Notes: generated by a model not told the origin, from the sequence alone. DNA of 64,000 nt from Bacteroidales bacterium (GCA_910574205.1 CAJSYJ010000001.1:496001-560000); one strand, 5' to 3'. Positions 32,939-42,423 are shown, counted from the stretch's first letter. Numbers and translations: made by a program.

Positions 32939-35848
32939 TTAGAATCGGAAATATACGTTCAGATAATATGTCGTACCCAGCAGGTAGAAATATCTCGAAT
33001 CGAAACGGCGATAGTTGTACATCTTCTTTACCCGCAACTCGCCCTGGTCGTTGGTAACGACCGTCGGGCCGAAGGGCTTGTTCAGACGCATCTGCTCGTA
33101 ACCGCCCGTGCGGATATCCTGGTCGTTGAGCAGGTTTTTGAGTTCGAGGCTGAAACCGAGCGTATACTTGCGGTGTATGTACCAGTTCTTGCCGACGCTC
33201 GCGTTGAGCGTGAAGGCGCTCTTCAACCTCTCCTGTGCGCGTATCGACTCGATCTTGTCGATTACCTCCATCTTCTGACGTCCCGTTGCGAGATTCTCGA
33301 AGTCGTAGAGCTTCATTATCTTCGAGGCCAGATACTGCGTTCTGTACATCGGGTTCATCGACAGGTAGAGACGATCGTAGTAGTTGAAGTCGAGCGATGC
33401 GAACCAGTTATGGTTGCCGCGGAACGACAGACCCACGTTTATGGCCGTCTGGGGCGTGCTCTCGATCTTCATGTCCTTCCAGTTGACCACGCTGCGGATG
33501 CGGTCGGTGGCGCTGTTGTCGGTCATCTGCGTGAACTGCGGGTTCGACGTATAGATGAACTCGCCGTAGCTTACCGCCGAGTTGAACTGCAAGCCCCAAG
33601 CGATCGGGACGTTGAGACCCAGCTCGACACCGGCATAGCGCTTGTCGATGCCGCTCATGGCGAAGTTGGTAAACGAGTTGAGAAGATCGTCATAGAACGA
33701 AATCACGCGCGCCTGATCCTTGACCGTCGTGTAGTAACCCGACAGACGCGCACGTATCCACGGCAGACGCAGATTGTACGACAGGTCGGCACCGAAGATC
33801 TTCTCGGTCGACAGACCGGGCGTGATCTGGTTGCGGGTACGCGCCGATACGAACGCATCGCGGAACGTAGGAGCGTTCTGCATATAGGTCACGTTGGCTT
33901 CCAGCGAGTGAGCGCCCGAGAATACGTAGCGCAGATTCAGCTTGGCCTTGTAGGTCAGATCATCGATCTTGTCCGAGTCGCCGAGCGAAGTGCGGCCGCG
34001 GTCGCCGCCGGCATTGGCGTTGGCGAACAGACCCTTCTCCCAGAGACCCTCGCGCCACATTCTCGAAAAGCCGATCTCGCCGCCTACATTGGCGCTGAAA
34101 CGACCTGCCGAAAACTCGTACATGGCCCACAGCTGTCCCTGCTGTACGTGTGCATAGTAGTCGTATCCGAACTTGTCGCCCTCCTCGACAGCCTGAGCGT
34201 GTCCGTGTTCGTTGTAGTAGGCCAGATTGTTCTGGTAGGCGATGACGTTGTTGCCGAAGTCACGCAGCGCGAATTTGTCTTCATCCACCCAGTAGTCGCC
34301 GCCCAGCAGATCCTTTACCTTGTCGTAATACTCCGTGCGGTTGATTCTCAGACGCACGCCGCCCATCAGCTTCGAGCCGCCGCGGAACACATGGTTGATC
34401 TGAGCCACGAAGTTATAGTCCAGCTGGTCCGTATGGCGCTCCTCGATCATGCGGTTCGAACGGTGTCCGGTGCCGTAGGTGGGATCGACCTTGCCGTTGT
34501 AGTTGTCGCGGATCATGCCGTCGAAGTCGGTGTAGCCGGTCCAGTTCTTAATCGTCTCGGCCATCATAGCCTTATACGAATCGATCGTGGTCTGCGTATA
34601 CGTGTCGGGGTCGACGGCATTGGCCGCCATGTACTCCAACATGCGGTTGCCGTAATACGACGGCAGCGCACGGTAGTAGTCTGGACGCGGATCGGGTCCG
34701 TCGTTCCACGTGAGCGCCGAATAGCCGTTGAAGCCGAAGCGGATCGACGTTGCGGCCGACAGCGACGTATTCTCCGATATCTGCCAGTTGTAGTTGAGCA
34801 TCGCTATCGGCTCGTGCGTGTTGCGCACGCGCGAGTTGCGTATCTTGCCCGCCTGCCAGCCGGCATTGGGGTTATAATAGTGGTTGTCGAAGAGCTCATA
34901 GGCCTCCTCGGTGGCGGCCATTTGTGCGCCGCGCTGAGTCGGTGCGCCCATTACCGTGAGCGAGAGTTTGTGGCGCGGATTGAATGCCTTCTCGACCGAG
35001 CCGAAATAACCGTAACCGTTGTAGTACACTCCGTCGACATAGCCGTTGCCGCCCTGTCGCGTCGACAGCGAGAAGCCGTACGACCAGCCGTCGTCGCGCG
35101 AACCCGACGCATACGACACCATGGCGCGGAACCGGTACATCGAGTTGCCGTTGACCACGCTTGCGCGGAATCCCTTGCGCATCTGCGAGGCACGGGCGTT
35201 GATGTTGGTCGTACCGCCTATGCCGCCCACGCCGAAGTCCGACGGCAGCAGGCCTGCCGTGCTCTCCTGATTGCGCGTAGCGTCGTTCAGACCGCTCCAC
35301 AGCGACCACGGGCCGTAGCCCGTCAGCGCGTCGTTGAAGCGTATGCCGTTGAGATACACGTCGGTATACTGCGCATCGAGACCGCGCACGTTGAAGCGCA
35401 TCTCGCTGAACTTGTACGAGGCAATGTTGTTGAATATGTCTTTCGAGGCCGACAGCGACGAGGGCAGAGAGGATGCGTCGCCCGACGATTCGACGTCGGT
35501 ATCGAGCTCGGCGAACATCGAGTCGTCTACGGCAATCGAGTTGTCGGGGACGATTATCACGTTGCCGGCATCCTTTAACATATTGCCCACACGCACCATT
35601 ATCGAGAGCTCCTCGAACTCGGGAGTGGCGAAGTGCAGCGTATACGTACCGCCGGGGAGGTTATCGAAGATAAAAGCTCCGTTGTCGTCGGTCGTAGCCG
35701 TAAGCGTCGTGCCCTCTATCGAGACCTTGACGCCTCCCACGGCCTCACGACCTTCGCGCGAGACGACCTTGCCCTTGACGCCGCCGTTCTGCGCAAATGC
35801 ACCGGCCATCGTCAGGACGAGGATCACAGTTAGAAAAAATCGCTTCAT
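32939..35848 (-). CDS. TonB-dependent outer-membrane receptor
   Basis: A 969-residue receptor with signal peptide (MKRFFLTVILVLTMAGAFAQ), an N-terminal carboxypeptidase-regulatory-like domain (about 22-105, GGVKGKVVSREGREAVGGV), a plug domain (about 130-240, including MRFNVRGLDAQYTDVYLNGI) and a long beta-barrel ending in YYLNVYFRF, a classic aromatic-terminal strand. No SusD partner is present, unlike glycan loci; instead it is flanked by two exported nucleases and a DUF5689 lipoprotein. It should import oligomeric products in a TonB-driven manner. Ligand identity is inferred. Confidence 0.93.
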   Translation of the reverse strand: MKRFFLTVILVLTMAGAFAQNGGVKGKVVSREGREAVGGVKVSIEGTTLTATTDDNGAFIFDNLPGGTYTLHFATPEFEELSIMVRVGNMLKDAGNVIIVPDNSIAVDDSMFAELDTDVESSGDASSLPSSLSASKDIFNNIASYKFSEMRFNVRGLDAQYTDVYLNGIRFNDALTGYGPWSLWSGLNDATRNQESTAGLLPSDFGVGGIGGTTNINARASQMRKGFRASVVNGNSMYRFRAMVSYASGSRDDGWSYGFSLSTRQGGNGYVDGVYYNGYGYFGSVEKAFNPRHKLSLTVMGAPTQRGAQMAATEEAYELFDNHYYNPNAGWQAGKIRNSRVRNTHEPIAMLNYNWQISENTSLSAATSIRFGFNGYSALTWNDGPDPRPDYYRALPSYYGNRMLEYMAANAVDPDTYTQTTIDSYKAMMAETIKNWTGYTDFDGMIRDNYNGKVDPTYGTGHRSNRMIEERHTDQLDYNFVAQINHVFRGGSKLMGGVRLRINRTEYYDKVKDLLGGDYWVDEDKFALRDFGNNVIAYQNNLAYYNEHGHAQAVEEGDKFGYDYYAHVQQGQLWAMYEFSAGRFSANVGGEIGFSRMWREGLWEKGLFANANAGGDRGRTSLGDSDKIDDLTYKAKLNLRYVFSGAHSLEANVTYMQNAPTFRDAFVSARTRNQITPGLSTEKIFGADLSYNLRLPWIRARLSGYYTTVKDQARVISFYDDLLNSFTNFAMSGIDKRYAGVELGLNVPIAWGLQFNSAVSYGEFIYTSNPQFTQMTDNSATDRIRSVVNWKDMKIESTPQTAINVGLSFRGNHNWFASLDFNYYDRLYLSMNPMYRTQYLASKIMKLYDFENLATGRQKMEVIDKIESIRAQERLKSAFTLNASVGKNWYIHRKYTLGFSLELKNLLNDQDIRTGGYEQMRLNKPFGPTVVTNDQGELRVKKMYNYRRFDSRYFYLLGTTYYLNVYFRF

Positions 35849-35865
35849 ATAGTTTCGTTATAAGG

Positions 35866-36897
35866 TTATTTTCCGATGCAGATATATACCGGGAAGTGGT
35901 CGCTGAAACCGTTCTGGAAGTTGTTGCCCACGAACGTTCTCAGAGGATATCCCTTGTACTGCCCCTCCTGCTGGATCATGTAGGGGCGCGAGAAGATGTT
36001 GCCGTAGAACTTCGAGCCGCCCTGCAACAGCCTGAGCTCGCCCGTCGAACCGGTGGCGAGGTTCTCCGTCACGCATATGTTGTCGAACAGGTTCCACGCA
36101 TCCTGATAGGCGAGCGTACCCAGTCCGGCCTTGAACATATCGACGAAGGGATTGTAGAAGTCGCCCGTTTCGAGCTTCTTGATCTTGCCCTTGGCACCGA
36201 GCGTCTCCACCACGCTGCGGTCGGTGGCATCGTCGTTGAAGTCGCCCATGACCACCACCTTGGTCGCCGGATCGGCTTTCAGCAGCGAGTCCTTGATCTC
36301 GCGTATCTGACGGGCGCAGGCGTCGCGCTTGAAGGCCGAAGCCTCCTTGCCGCCCAGACGCGAGGGCCAGTGCGATACGAGGAAATAGAACGGCTCGTCG
36401 TCGATCGTGCCCCACATCACGATAAGATCGCGCGTGCGGAAGTTGGGCAGACCCGGAACCACCGTCTTGATATTGTCGCTGCCCTGCAATTTGAACACGT
36501 CGGGACGGTAGATGAATCCGCAGTCGACGCCGCGGGCATCGGGCGAGTCGTAATGTACGATGCGGTAGTTGGCGCCGCGCAGCTTGGGCGTCGAGATCAG
36601 ATCTTCGAGAATCGAACGGTTTTCGATCTCCGAAACGCCTATGACTACCGGGTAATCCTTCTTGATTGCGGCTATATCGAACAGCACGCGTTCGATATTG
36701 GCAAGTTTCTTGTCGTACTTGGTCTGGTTCCACTGCTTCGCACCCTCGGGCGTGAACTCCTCGTCGAAGGTCTCGGGATCGTCGTAGATGTCGAAGAAGT
36801 TTTCGAGGTTGTAGAAAGCCACCGTATAGGGCTTTTGCGCCGCAGCGTATGCCGCAAACATCACGACGCAGAGTCCTGTCAACAGTAATTTTTTCAT
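35866..36897 (-). CDS. exported endonuclease/exonuclease/phosphatase family protein
   Basis: A 343-residue EEP-family hydrolase with a Sec signal peptide (MKKLLLTGLCVVMFAAYAAA). Motifs are VAFYNLENFFD (residues 26-36), VIGVSEIENR (metal-binding Glu, about 86-95), LVSHWPSRLGG (about 170), VVVMGDFNDD (about 210, Asp/Asn pair) and FSDHFPVYICI near the end (catalytic His). Such enzymes cut nucleic acids or phosphoesters. It is co-transcribed with the TonB receptor 17 bases downstream and sits 28 bases after the DRGH nuclease, supporting extracellular or periplasmic DNA/RNA degradation. Confidence 0.9.
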   Translation of the reverse strand: MKKLLLTGLCVVMFAAYAAAQKPYTVAFYNLENFFDIYDDPETFDEEFTPEGAKQWNQTKYDKKLANIERVLFDIAAIKKDYPVVIGVSEIENRSILEDLISTPKLRGANYRIVHYDSPDARGVDCGFIYRPDVFKLQGSDNIKTVVPGLPNFRTRDLIVMWGTIDDEPFYFLVSHWPSRLGGKEASAFKRDACARQIREIKDSLLKADPATKVVVMGDFNDDATDRSVVETLGAKGKIKKLETGDFYNPFVDMFKAGLGTLAYQDAWNLFDNICVTENLATGSTGELRLLQGGSKFYGNIFSRPYMIQQEGQYKGYPLRTFVGNNFQNGFSDHFPVYICIGK

Positions 36898-36925
36898 ATT
36901 CAGGGTTCTTGTTATTGGTTTCGGT

Positions 36926-38140
36926 TTATCGTGTTATGCCCCATGCCGAAGGGTCGCACTGCGACTTGACCTCGGCGGCGACCTTTTCGTCGAGCATCGG
37001 GAAGAAGTCGAATCTGTTGCCCGTCATGCGCTCTATATCGGCCACGCTCATGCAGTACTCGGAGGTTATCGACGTATCGCTCCCCGTATCGCGGTGTTTG
37101 AACCAGAAGCCTATGGCTTTGAGCTGCGACGGATCGTCGATATCGGCCACCGAGCGGCGGGTGTTGCCGCTTTTGGTACGAAGCAATATCTTGAAATAGT
37201 CGGTCGGAATCGGACAGCGGTTGCCCGAGCGGTCGTTGGTCTGCAACGCTATCGACGAGTCGCGCTCGCCGTCGAACCATGCGCCCGTGACGACATAGAG
37301 CGTATCGGCGCACACCTGACTGCGCACGCGCCCCTCCATATTGCCCCACAGCTTCTGGTTGAAATTGGACTGCTGCGGAGTCATGTTGGTCGCGTAGAAT
37401 GTCTGGTCCATCATCTGCTGCGAGCACTTTCTGTCGGCGGCAGGCAGCTGGTGTCCGCGGTCGTAGCGGCCGCTGTAAGATCCTATCGCCAGGTTGGCCT
37501 GATACGACGTGCTGACCGAGGGGTCGTAATCGAACCGGCTGTTGTCGCGGTCGGCGCTGCCCGAAGTGTACATCGAGTGGAGCGGATATGCCACCCACAG
37601 CGCGGCACGCTTGTCGGGATCGAAGCATACCGTATAGTTGCGCACGTTGGACTTGGCATCCACCTCGCCGTAGTGCGAGACGTATATAAGGCCGTTGCCC
37701 GACTGGCATACGGGCAGCTCCGGCCAGTCGCGCACGAATGCCACCGTCTTGTCGTACACGCCCTGCGTGAACGACAGCGACTTCTTCGCCCCGTCCGAGA
37801 ACGACACCTCGACCCCGGCGCTGCGGACATTATCCGTTTCGTTGCGTGAAAAATAGATGTAAACCACCCGATCGGTCGTCTCCATAGTCGAAGATAAGCT
37901 CTTCGCTCCGTCGGAGAATGCACACCAGTCGGCATCGACGGTAATCGTGAACGAAGTACCCTGTTGTGCTCTGAGCACCACAGCGCAATTCGTCGCCTCG
38001 CCGGCAATGTCGCCGCTTTGCAGCCGTGCGTCGGATACGATCTTCTGCTGATCCGACTTCTCGCCGCACGCGAGTGCCGTCATCGCTATAAGAACAATGT
38101 AAACCGTCCGGGCAAAAGTAGAAAAGAGAGTTGTCATCAT
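36926..38140 (-). CDS. DNA/RNA non-specific endonuclease lipoprotein (NUC family)
   Basis: A 404-residue protein. The N-terminus is a lipoprotein signal (IAMTALACGEK, Cys near 25). Residues about 40-130 form a BACON-like beta domain (SFTITVDADWCAFSDGAK). The remainder is the DNA/RNA non-specific endonuclease domain with the catalytic DRGHQLPAAD near residue 225 and the metal-binding ATNMTPQQSNFNQKLW segment. It should cut DNA and RNA at the cell surface. It follows a structured hairpin (38171-38224) and leads the nuclease, nuclease, receptor, lipoprotein run. The presence of BACON in both this protein and the upstream lipoprotein suggests a shared anchoring or binding role. Confidence 0.92.
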   Translation of the reverse strand: MMTTLFSTFARTVYIVLIAMTALACGEKSDQQKIVSDARLQSGDIAGEATNCAVVLRAQQGTSFTITVDADWCAFSDGAKSLSSTMETTDRVVYIYFSRNETDNVRSAGVEVSFSDGAKKSLSFTQGVYDKTVAFVRDWPELPVCQSGNGLIYVSHYGEVDAKSNVRNYTVCFDPDKRAALWVAYPLHSMYTSGSADRDNSRFDYDPSVSTSYQANLAIGSYSGRYDRGHQLPAADRKCSQQMMDQTFYATNMTPQQSNFNQKLWGNMEGRVRSQVCADTLYVVTGAWFDGERDSSIALQTNDRSGNRCPIPTDYFKILLRTKSGNTRRSVADIDDPSQLKAIGFWFKHRDTGSDTSITSEYCMSVADIERMTGNRFDFFPMLDEKVAAEVKSQCDPSAWGITR

Positions 38141-38170
38141 TTTTATAAATCCGGATTATGAATTTAACGT

Positions 38171-38224
38171 TTTAGACGCCGACTCTTGGCAGGGTATGTC
38201 CTGTCAAGAGTCCGGCTGTCTAAA
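38171..38224. terminator. large hairpin between BACON lipoprotein and nuclease genes
   Basis: TTTAGAC (38171-38177) pairs with GTCTAAA (38218-38224), and inside it GACTCTTG (38181-38188) pairs with CAAGAGTC (38205-38212), with AGG/CCT at the tip. No U-run follows. It lies 79 bases after the BACON gene and 31 bases before the nuclease ATG, so it may attenuate transcription or protect mRNA ends within one operon. Confidence 0.7.
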
Positions 38225-38303
38225 TCGTAAACGAACGAATCGTCGTCCGTGGTATGTCGCCTTTCACGACGCCGAGGCGCCGGCGCCATACCGACGGCCG
38301 TAA

Positions 38304-40532
38304 CTATTCGTAGGTAATCTCGATAGCAGAGAATCGAATCTGAGCCGTAGCCGTGAACGCTACCTTGGCAGCGCTGCCGGTCCAAGTCAGCGTCTCGGCG
38401 TCGAAAGCACCCGTATCGGGAGCCAACGGACCGTTCTTGCCGCCGTAGGTGGTGAACTTGATCGAGGTCATAGTCTTGCCGTTGCCGTCGATCGTCATCA
38501 CGTCGTTCTGGTAGAAACGGATACCGCCGTCGCCGGCATTGTAGTTAGACGTCGAGTTGTTGTTCTTCGTGAACGAGAAACCGAAGTCGCCGAAAGTGAA
38601 CGACTGGTCTGCGACGTTGGTGTTCTTGGTAAAGTAATCCGACATCGTAAGCGTAACGGTCGTGCTGTTGGCACCGTTCTGCGATACGGCGACACTCTTC
38701 GACAGAGCACCAGCCTTGACCGTGATAACGCCAGTAACGGCATCGGCACCGGTGTTGGCCTTGGCCGTAACGGTAACGACGTTGCCTGAAACGGCCGTAG
38801 TGAACTGAGCGTTGTCCGACTCGGCCGTAATGGCCTCGGTCGAGTTCATCAGCGTAGCGGTAATCGTCTTCTCGCCGCCGGCCGCATCGAACGACAGCGA
38901 CTCGGGATCGACGATGAGCAGCGGCTCGGTAGAAGCGGCCAGCTCGACGAGCATAGTGTTGACATATACATTGCCGCTCACGCCCAAGGCATAGCCTCTG
39001 ACGGTAACCACCGTACCGTTGAGAGCGGCATTGACCTGACCCTCCATAGGATATGCGATCGAACCTACCGCCTTAGAGGCGCCGTCGACATTGACGTTAT
39101 AGTAGTTGCCGCTGATATTCAGCGTACCGGTGTACTCGATATACTTCACAGCCGGAGCGTTGAGATACGCGTCCATACCGGCACCGTCCAAAACCTCGGG
39201 AGCGGGCTGCGAGAACGAGCCGCTGCCGAGCGACGTTACGACCGGAGCCGGACCGTACTCGCCCGAAGCCTGATCCTTGATAGCTGCGAACTGCTTGAAG
39301 CCGCCGTAAGTGGTCACGGTACCCTCGACCTTAACCTTCTCGCCGATAGTGACGGTAGCCGTCTCGTTGGTATAGACCAGAATCTTACCGGTAGCATCCT
39401 GCATCAGGAAGCCCTTGTTGTAGGTGCCTACGACAGTGGCCTCGTTGACCGTAGCCGACTGGCCGTCGGCGGTTGCGATAGCCGAAGCGACGGTACCCTC
39501 GTCGGGCGTGACGACCGGATCGCCCTCGGGCAGCGTAACCGACTGACCGCCCTCAGAGGTCGAGAGCTTCACGTCGTCGATGCGGATCACGCTGGCAGCC
39601 TCGGCGAGGAACTTGATGTAGAGCTTCTCGGGAACGGCCGTCAGAGTGAAGTCGGCGGTAGCCAGATTCCACTTGCCCACCAGATCGGCGGTAGCCGGGA
39701 AGGTGTATTCCAGCTCGACCCACGAGTTGTCCTGGCCGTTCTTCGAAACGAGCACATGGAACTTCGACTTGTCGAAGCCGGCCGTCTTATCGTTGCCGTC
39801 GTAATACTCCGTACCAAAGGTAAGTGTCAGCTTGCTCTGCTCGGGAGTCAGCTGCAAACCGTTTACGATGAAGTATGCGGGCACCTTGCCGAAGAAGATG
39901 TTGTTGGCGCCCGAACCGGGATAGAGCGAATACTGGCTGGCAGAGTCGCCCGAACCGTTGCGCACCGAAGCGTTCTGACCGGTGTAGGTCACATCCGTAG
40001 CTGCCGGACCTTCGGGATTGGCGAACTCGGGGAACTGATCGATGAAGGGCCACGACGTACCGCTGCCGTAGGTCTTCTCGGCGAGCTTGCCGTCGAAGTT
40101 ATCGGCATAGAGCACCTTCTCCTCTACGGGAGGCGTGTCGGTAGCCGACTGCGATACGCTGATCTTCTTGGTGTCCCATGCTCCGTAGACGGGGTGCATG
40201 GCGATGCACTTCAACGTAGCCTTGCGGGTAGAACCCGTATCGTTGGCCGGAACGCTTACGGTAATCGAACCGTCGCCGCTGCCCAGCGCGGGAACGACAG
40301 TTATCCAGCCCTCGCCGTCGGTATACTCGATCTCGACCTTCCAGTCGGCGTTCGAGGTGATGCTTACCATCTCACTGCCCTCGGTATTGGCGAACTGCAA
40401 AGAGGTGGTCGAGACGTTGATCTCAGGATTTCCCCCCCCCTTCTCATCGTCGTCCGAACAGCCGACAAACGACACGGCCGCCGCCGCGAAGAGTGTCGTC
40501 ATTAACGACTTGAAAAACATTTTTTTGACCAT
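38304..40532 (-). CDS. BACON-domain lipoprotein with OB-fold-like region
   Basis: A 742-residue surface lipoprotein. Signal and lipobox are AAAVSFVGC, followed by an acidic DDDEKGGG linker typical of surface-exported Bacteroidetes lipoproteins. A BACON domain lies at about 40-130 (VSTTSLQFANTEGSEMVSI), then a jelly-roll-like region (about 140-330), an OB-fold-like segment (GFLMQDATGKILVYT and IGEKVKVEGTVTTYGGFKQF), and a second BACON-like module (about 545-640). OB folds of this sort accompany extracellular nucleases, so nucleic-acid binding is plausible. A G9 tract encodes Gly in the linker (see repeat at 40432-40440). The start is the ATG at 40532; 40520 is an alternative. Confidence 0.82.
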   Translation of the reverse strand: MVKKMFFKSLMTTLFAAAAVSFVGCSDDDEKGGGNPEINVSTTSLQFANTEGSEMVSITSNADWKVEIEYTDGEGWITVVPALGSGDGSITVSVPANDTGSTRKATLKCIAMHPVYGAWDTKKISVSQSATDTPPVEEKVLYADNFDGKLAEKTYGSGTSWPFIDQFPEFANPEGPAATDVTYTGQNASVRNGSGDSASQYSLYPGSGANNIFFGKVPAYFIVNGLQLTPEQSKLTLTFGTEYYDGNDKTAGFDKSKFHVLVSKNGQDNSWVELEYTFPATADLVGKWNLATADFTLTAVPEKLYIKFLAEAASVIRIDDVKLSTSEGGQSVTLPEGDPVVTPDEGTVASAIATADGQSATVNEATVVGTYNKGFLMQDATGKILVYTNETATVTIGEKVKVEGTVTTYGGFKQFAAIKDQASGEYGPAPVVTSLGSGSFSQPAPEVLDGAGMDAYLNAPAVKYIEYTGTLNISGNYYNVNVDGASKAVGSIAYPMEGQVNAALNGTVVTVRGYALGVSGNVYVNTMLVELAASTEPLLIVDPESLSFDAAGGEKTITATLMNSTEAITAESDNAQFTTAVSGNVVTVTAKANTGADAVTGVITVKAGALSKSVAVSQNGANSTTVTLTMSDYFTKNTNVADQSFTFGDFGFSFTKNNNSTSNYNAGDGGIRFYQNDVMTIDGNGKTMTSIKFTTYGGKNGPLAPDTGAFDAETLTWTGSAAKVAFTATAQIRFSAIEITYE
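40432..40440. repeat. C9/G9 mononucleotide tract in the lipoprotein gene
   Basis: Nine C on the plus strand encode Lys-Gly-Gly-Gly on the minus strand, about 33 codons into the lipoprotein gene and just after the lipobox. A gain or loss of one base would abolish the protein. Confidence 0.9.
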
Positions 40533-40605
40533 AATCACTTAATATTAAAAGGTTTAATAAACATATCCGTATCTACTCCAACAATTTTCAGATTTTTGGT
40601 AAATA

Positions 40606-40638
40606 CAAATATACTACATTTATCTCGAAACAAACAAA
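40606..40638 (-). promoter_or_regulatory. promoter of the nucleic-acid locus
   Basis: On the minus strand TATATTTG (40613-40606) fits the -7 box. TTTG occurs twice upstream, at 40634-40631 and 40638-40635, giving spacers of 17 and 21 bases. The leader to the ATG at 40532 is about 65 bases. Confidence 0.7.
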
Positions 40639-40702
40639 TATTTCCGCCCAAAATATAATAGGCATTTGCCGAACAGCCCTTCCCATGCTCATATAATAAG
40701 GC

Positions 40703-40742
40703 CTGCGGACTGTCCGATACACCCGTATCCGACAGTCCGCAG
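40703..40742. terminator. long terminator hairpin after the DUF4293 gene
   Basis: CTGCGGACTGTC (40703-40714) pairs with GACAGTCCGCAG (40731-40742), and GATAC with GTATC inside, around a 4-base loop. It lies 26 bases after the DUF4293 stop. Confidence 0.8.
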
Positions 40743-40768
40743 CGGCAAAAACCGTACCCTCTCGCCCG

Positions 40769-41227
40769 CTATCTTATACGATCGAGCGAGCGCACGAGCA
40801 CTTCGTCTCGGAATATGGCACGCATGGCCAGCCATACGGGCACCAGCGACAGCAGCGGCATCAGCGCACCGTAGGCGAAGCGGCGGTATGTAGTGTCGAA
40901 ATCGGTAAACATGCGGTTCGACAGCCAGTAATATATGCCTATGAAGACGATGCAGCCTATCAGCAGCACGAGCTCCACGGCGCAGAGACGTATCTGCAAC
41001 TGGCGGCGCTTGTAGAGAAACAGCGTTGCCAGAGGCAGCAGTGCAGAGACGGCAAGCAGTATTCCCAGCAACAGCGTAGCGAACGATCCGCCCTCGCCCG
41101 CAAGCGAGAACGACGAGAGCGTATACTCGGCCGCTCCGACGTTGAACACAGCCAGCGGCGAGAAGACGGCCACGGTCATCAATGCCGCGGCAATCAACAG
41201 ATAAAGAGTTTGAATACGTTGAATCAT
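40769..41227 (-). CDS. DUF4293 membrane protein
   Basis: A 152-residue protein with four predicted membrane helices, starting MIQRIQTLYLLIAAALMTVA, the characteristic opening of the Bacteroidetes DUF4293 family. The C-terminus is basic (FRDEVLVRSLDRIR). Function is unknown. I use the ATG at 41227 because the upstream extension has no family similarity. It is transcribed alone, ending in a strong hairpin. Confidence 0.88.
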   Translation of the reverse strand: MIQRIQTLYLLIAAALMTVAVFSPLAVFNVGAAEYTLSSFSLAGEGGSFATLLLGILLAVSALLPLATLFLYKRRQLQIRLCAVELVLLIGCIVFIGIYYWLSNRMFTDFDTTYRRFAYGALMPLLSLVPVWLAMRAIFRDEVLVRSLDRIR

Positions 41228-41457
41228 ATAACTATAATTATTTATTATTCGGGTAACTATATGCAATCCCAACCGTTCCCGCGTCCCGCCGGACATGCCA
41301 TCGCCGCCGGTCGTGCACTCGCCTCCTCAGGCGGCGTTTGCCGCTCCGCCCCTCCTCTGACCCCCTCCCCGGAGCGGACTATCGGGCAAAACCAGTCGAG
41401 CCGAAAAGGCGAAACCGTTCCCGTGCAAAACGGCGAATGACTGCCGCGACCGGTTTG

Positions 41458-42420
41458 TCAATCGATTCTCCTGTCTATCAAATATTTGTTGCGCTCGGGC
41501 GAGTTGCGGTTAATCAACTCTCCGAGAAAGCCCGCCAGAAACAGCTGCACGCCCAGCACCACGGCCGCCAGAGCCAGATAGAACAGAGGCTGTTCGGTAA
41601 CGCCGCGCCACGGCAGCCCATGCGACTGCGAATAGATCTTCTCCGCCACAACCCATACCGTGGTAGCGCCGCCCAGCAGGAACATCAGCGTGCCCAGACC
41701 GCCGAAGAAATACATCGGCGAGCGGCCGAATCGCGACATGAACGTTACCGTTATCAGGTCGAGATACCCTTTAAGCATGCGTTCGAGACCGAACTTCGAC
41801 ACGCCGTACTTGCGTTCGCGGTGCTCGACGACCTTCTCGCCTATGCGTCTGAAACCGGCGTTCTTCGCCAGAATAGGTATGTAGCGGTGCATCTCGCCGT
41901 ATACCTCTATTGCTTTGACCACCTTGCGGCGGTAGGCTTTCAGGCCGCAGTTGAAGTCGTGGAGCTTGATTCCCGAGACGATACGCGCCGTAAGGTTGAA
42001 AAACTTGCTCGGCCAGCGCTTGCCCGCAGGGTCGTGGCGCTTGCGCTTCCAGCCCGACACCAGATCGTAGCCCTCATCGAGTATCATGCGCCGCATCCGT
42101 GGTATCTCGTCGGGCGAATCCTGCAAGTCGGCATCCATCGTAAAGACCACTTCGCCGCGCGCAGCCTCGAAGCCGCAGTAGAGAGCGGCCGACTTGCCGT
42201 AGTTGCGCGCGAAGCCTATCGCACGCACGGCCGCATAACGCGACTTCAAATCTTCGATTACCTCCCACGAGTCGTCGCTCGAACCGTCGTCGATCATCAC
42301 TATCTCGTAGGAAAGGGCATTCTCCACCGCCACCCGGTCGATCCATTCGACCAGCTCGGGCAGCGACTCGGCCTCGTTGTAGAGAGGCACGACGACCGAT
42401 ATGTCTACTCTCTCAGCCAT
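41458..42420 (-). CDS. glycosyltransferase family 2 with two membrane helices
   Basis: A 320-residue polyprenyl-phosphate-type glycosyltransferase (DPM/GtrB-like). The GT-A core is seen in ISVVVPLYNEAESLPELVEW (residues 6-25), IVMIDDGSSDDSW (about 40) and VFTMDADLQDSPDEIPRM (DXD region, about 90). Two C-terminal membrane helices (about 230-250 and 265-290) anchor it. It transfers a sugar to a lipid carrier for envelope glycosylation or lipid modification. It starts 3 bases after DUF4199 and follows MltG, implying an envelope operon. Confidence 0.92.
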   Translation of the reverse strand: MAERVDISVVVPLYNEAESLPELVEWIDRVAVENALSYEIVMIDDGSSDDSWEVIEDLKSRYAAVRAIGFARNYGKSAALYCGFEAARGEVVFTMDADLQDSPDEIPRMRRMILDEGYDLVSGWKRKRHDPAGKRWPSKFFNLTARIVSGIKLHDFNCGLKAYRRKVVKAIEVYGEMHRYIPILAKNAGFRRIGEKVVEHRERKYGVSKFGLERMLKGYLDLITVTFMSRFGRSPMYFFGGLGTLMFLLGGATTVWVVAEKIYSQSHGLPWRGVTEQPLFYLALAAVVLGVQLFLAGFLGELINRNSPERNKYLIDRRID

Positions 42421-42423
42421 ACC

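Noticed and set aside
33173..35578. 801-residue plus-strand frame opposite the TonB receptor
   Set aside because: Shadow of the receptor gene; composition rich in Val, Arg and His with no recognisable motif.
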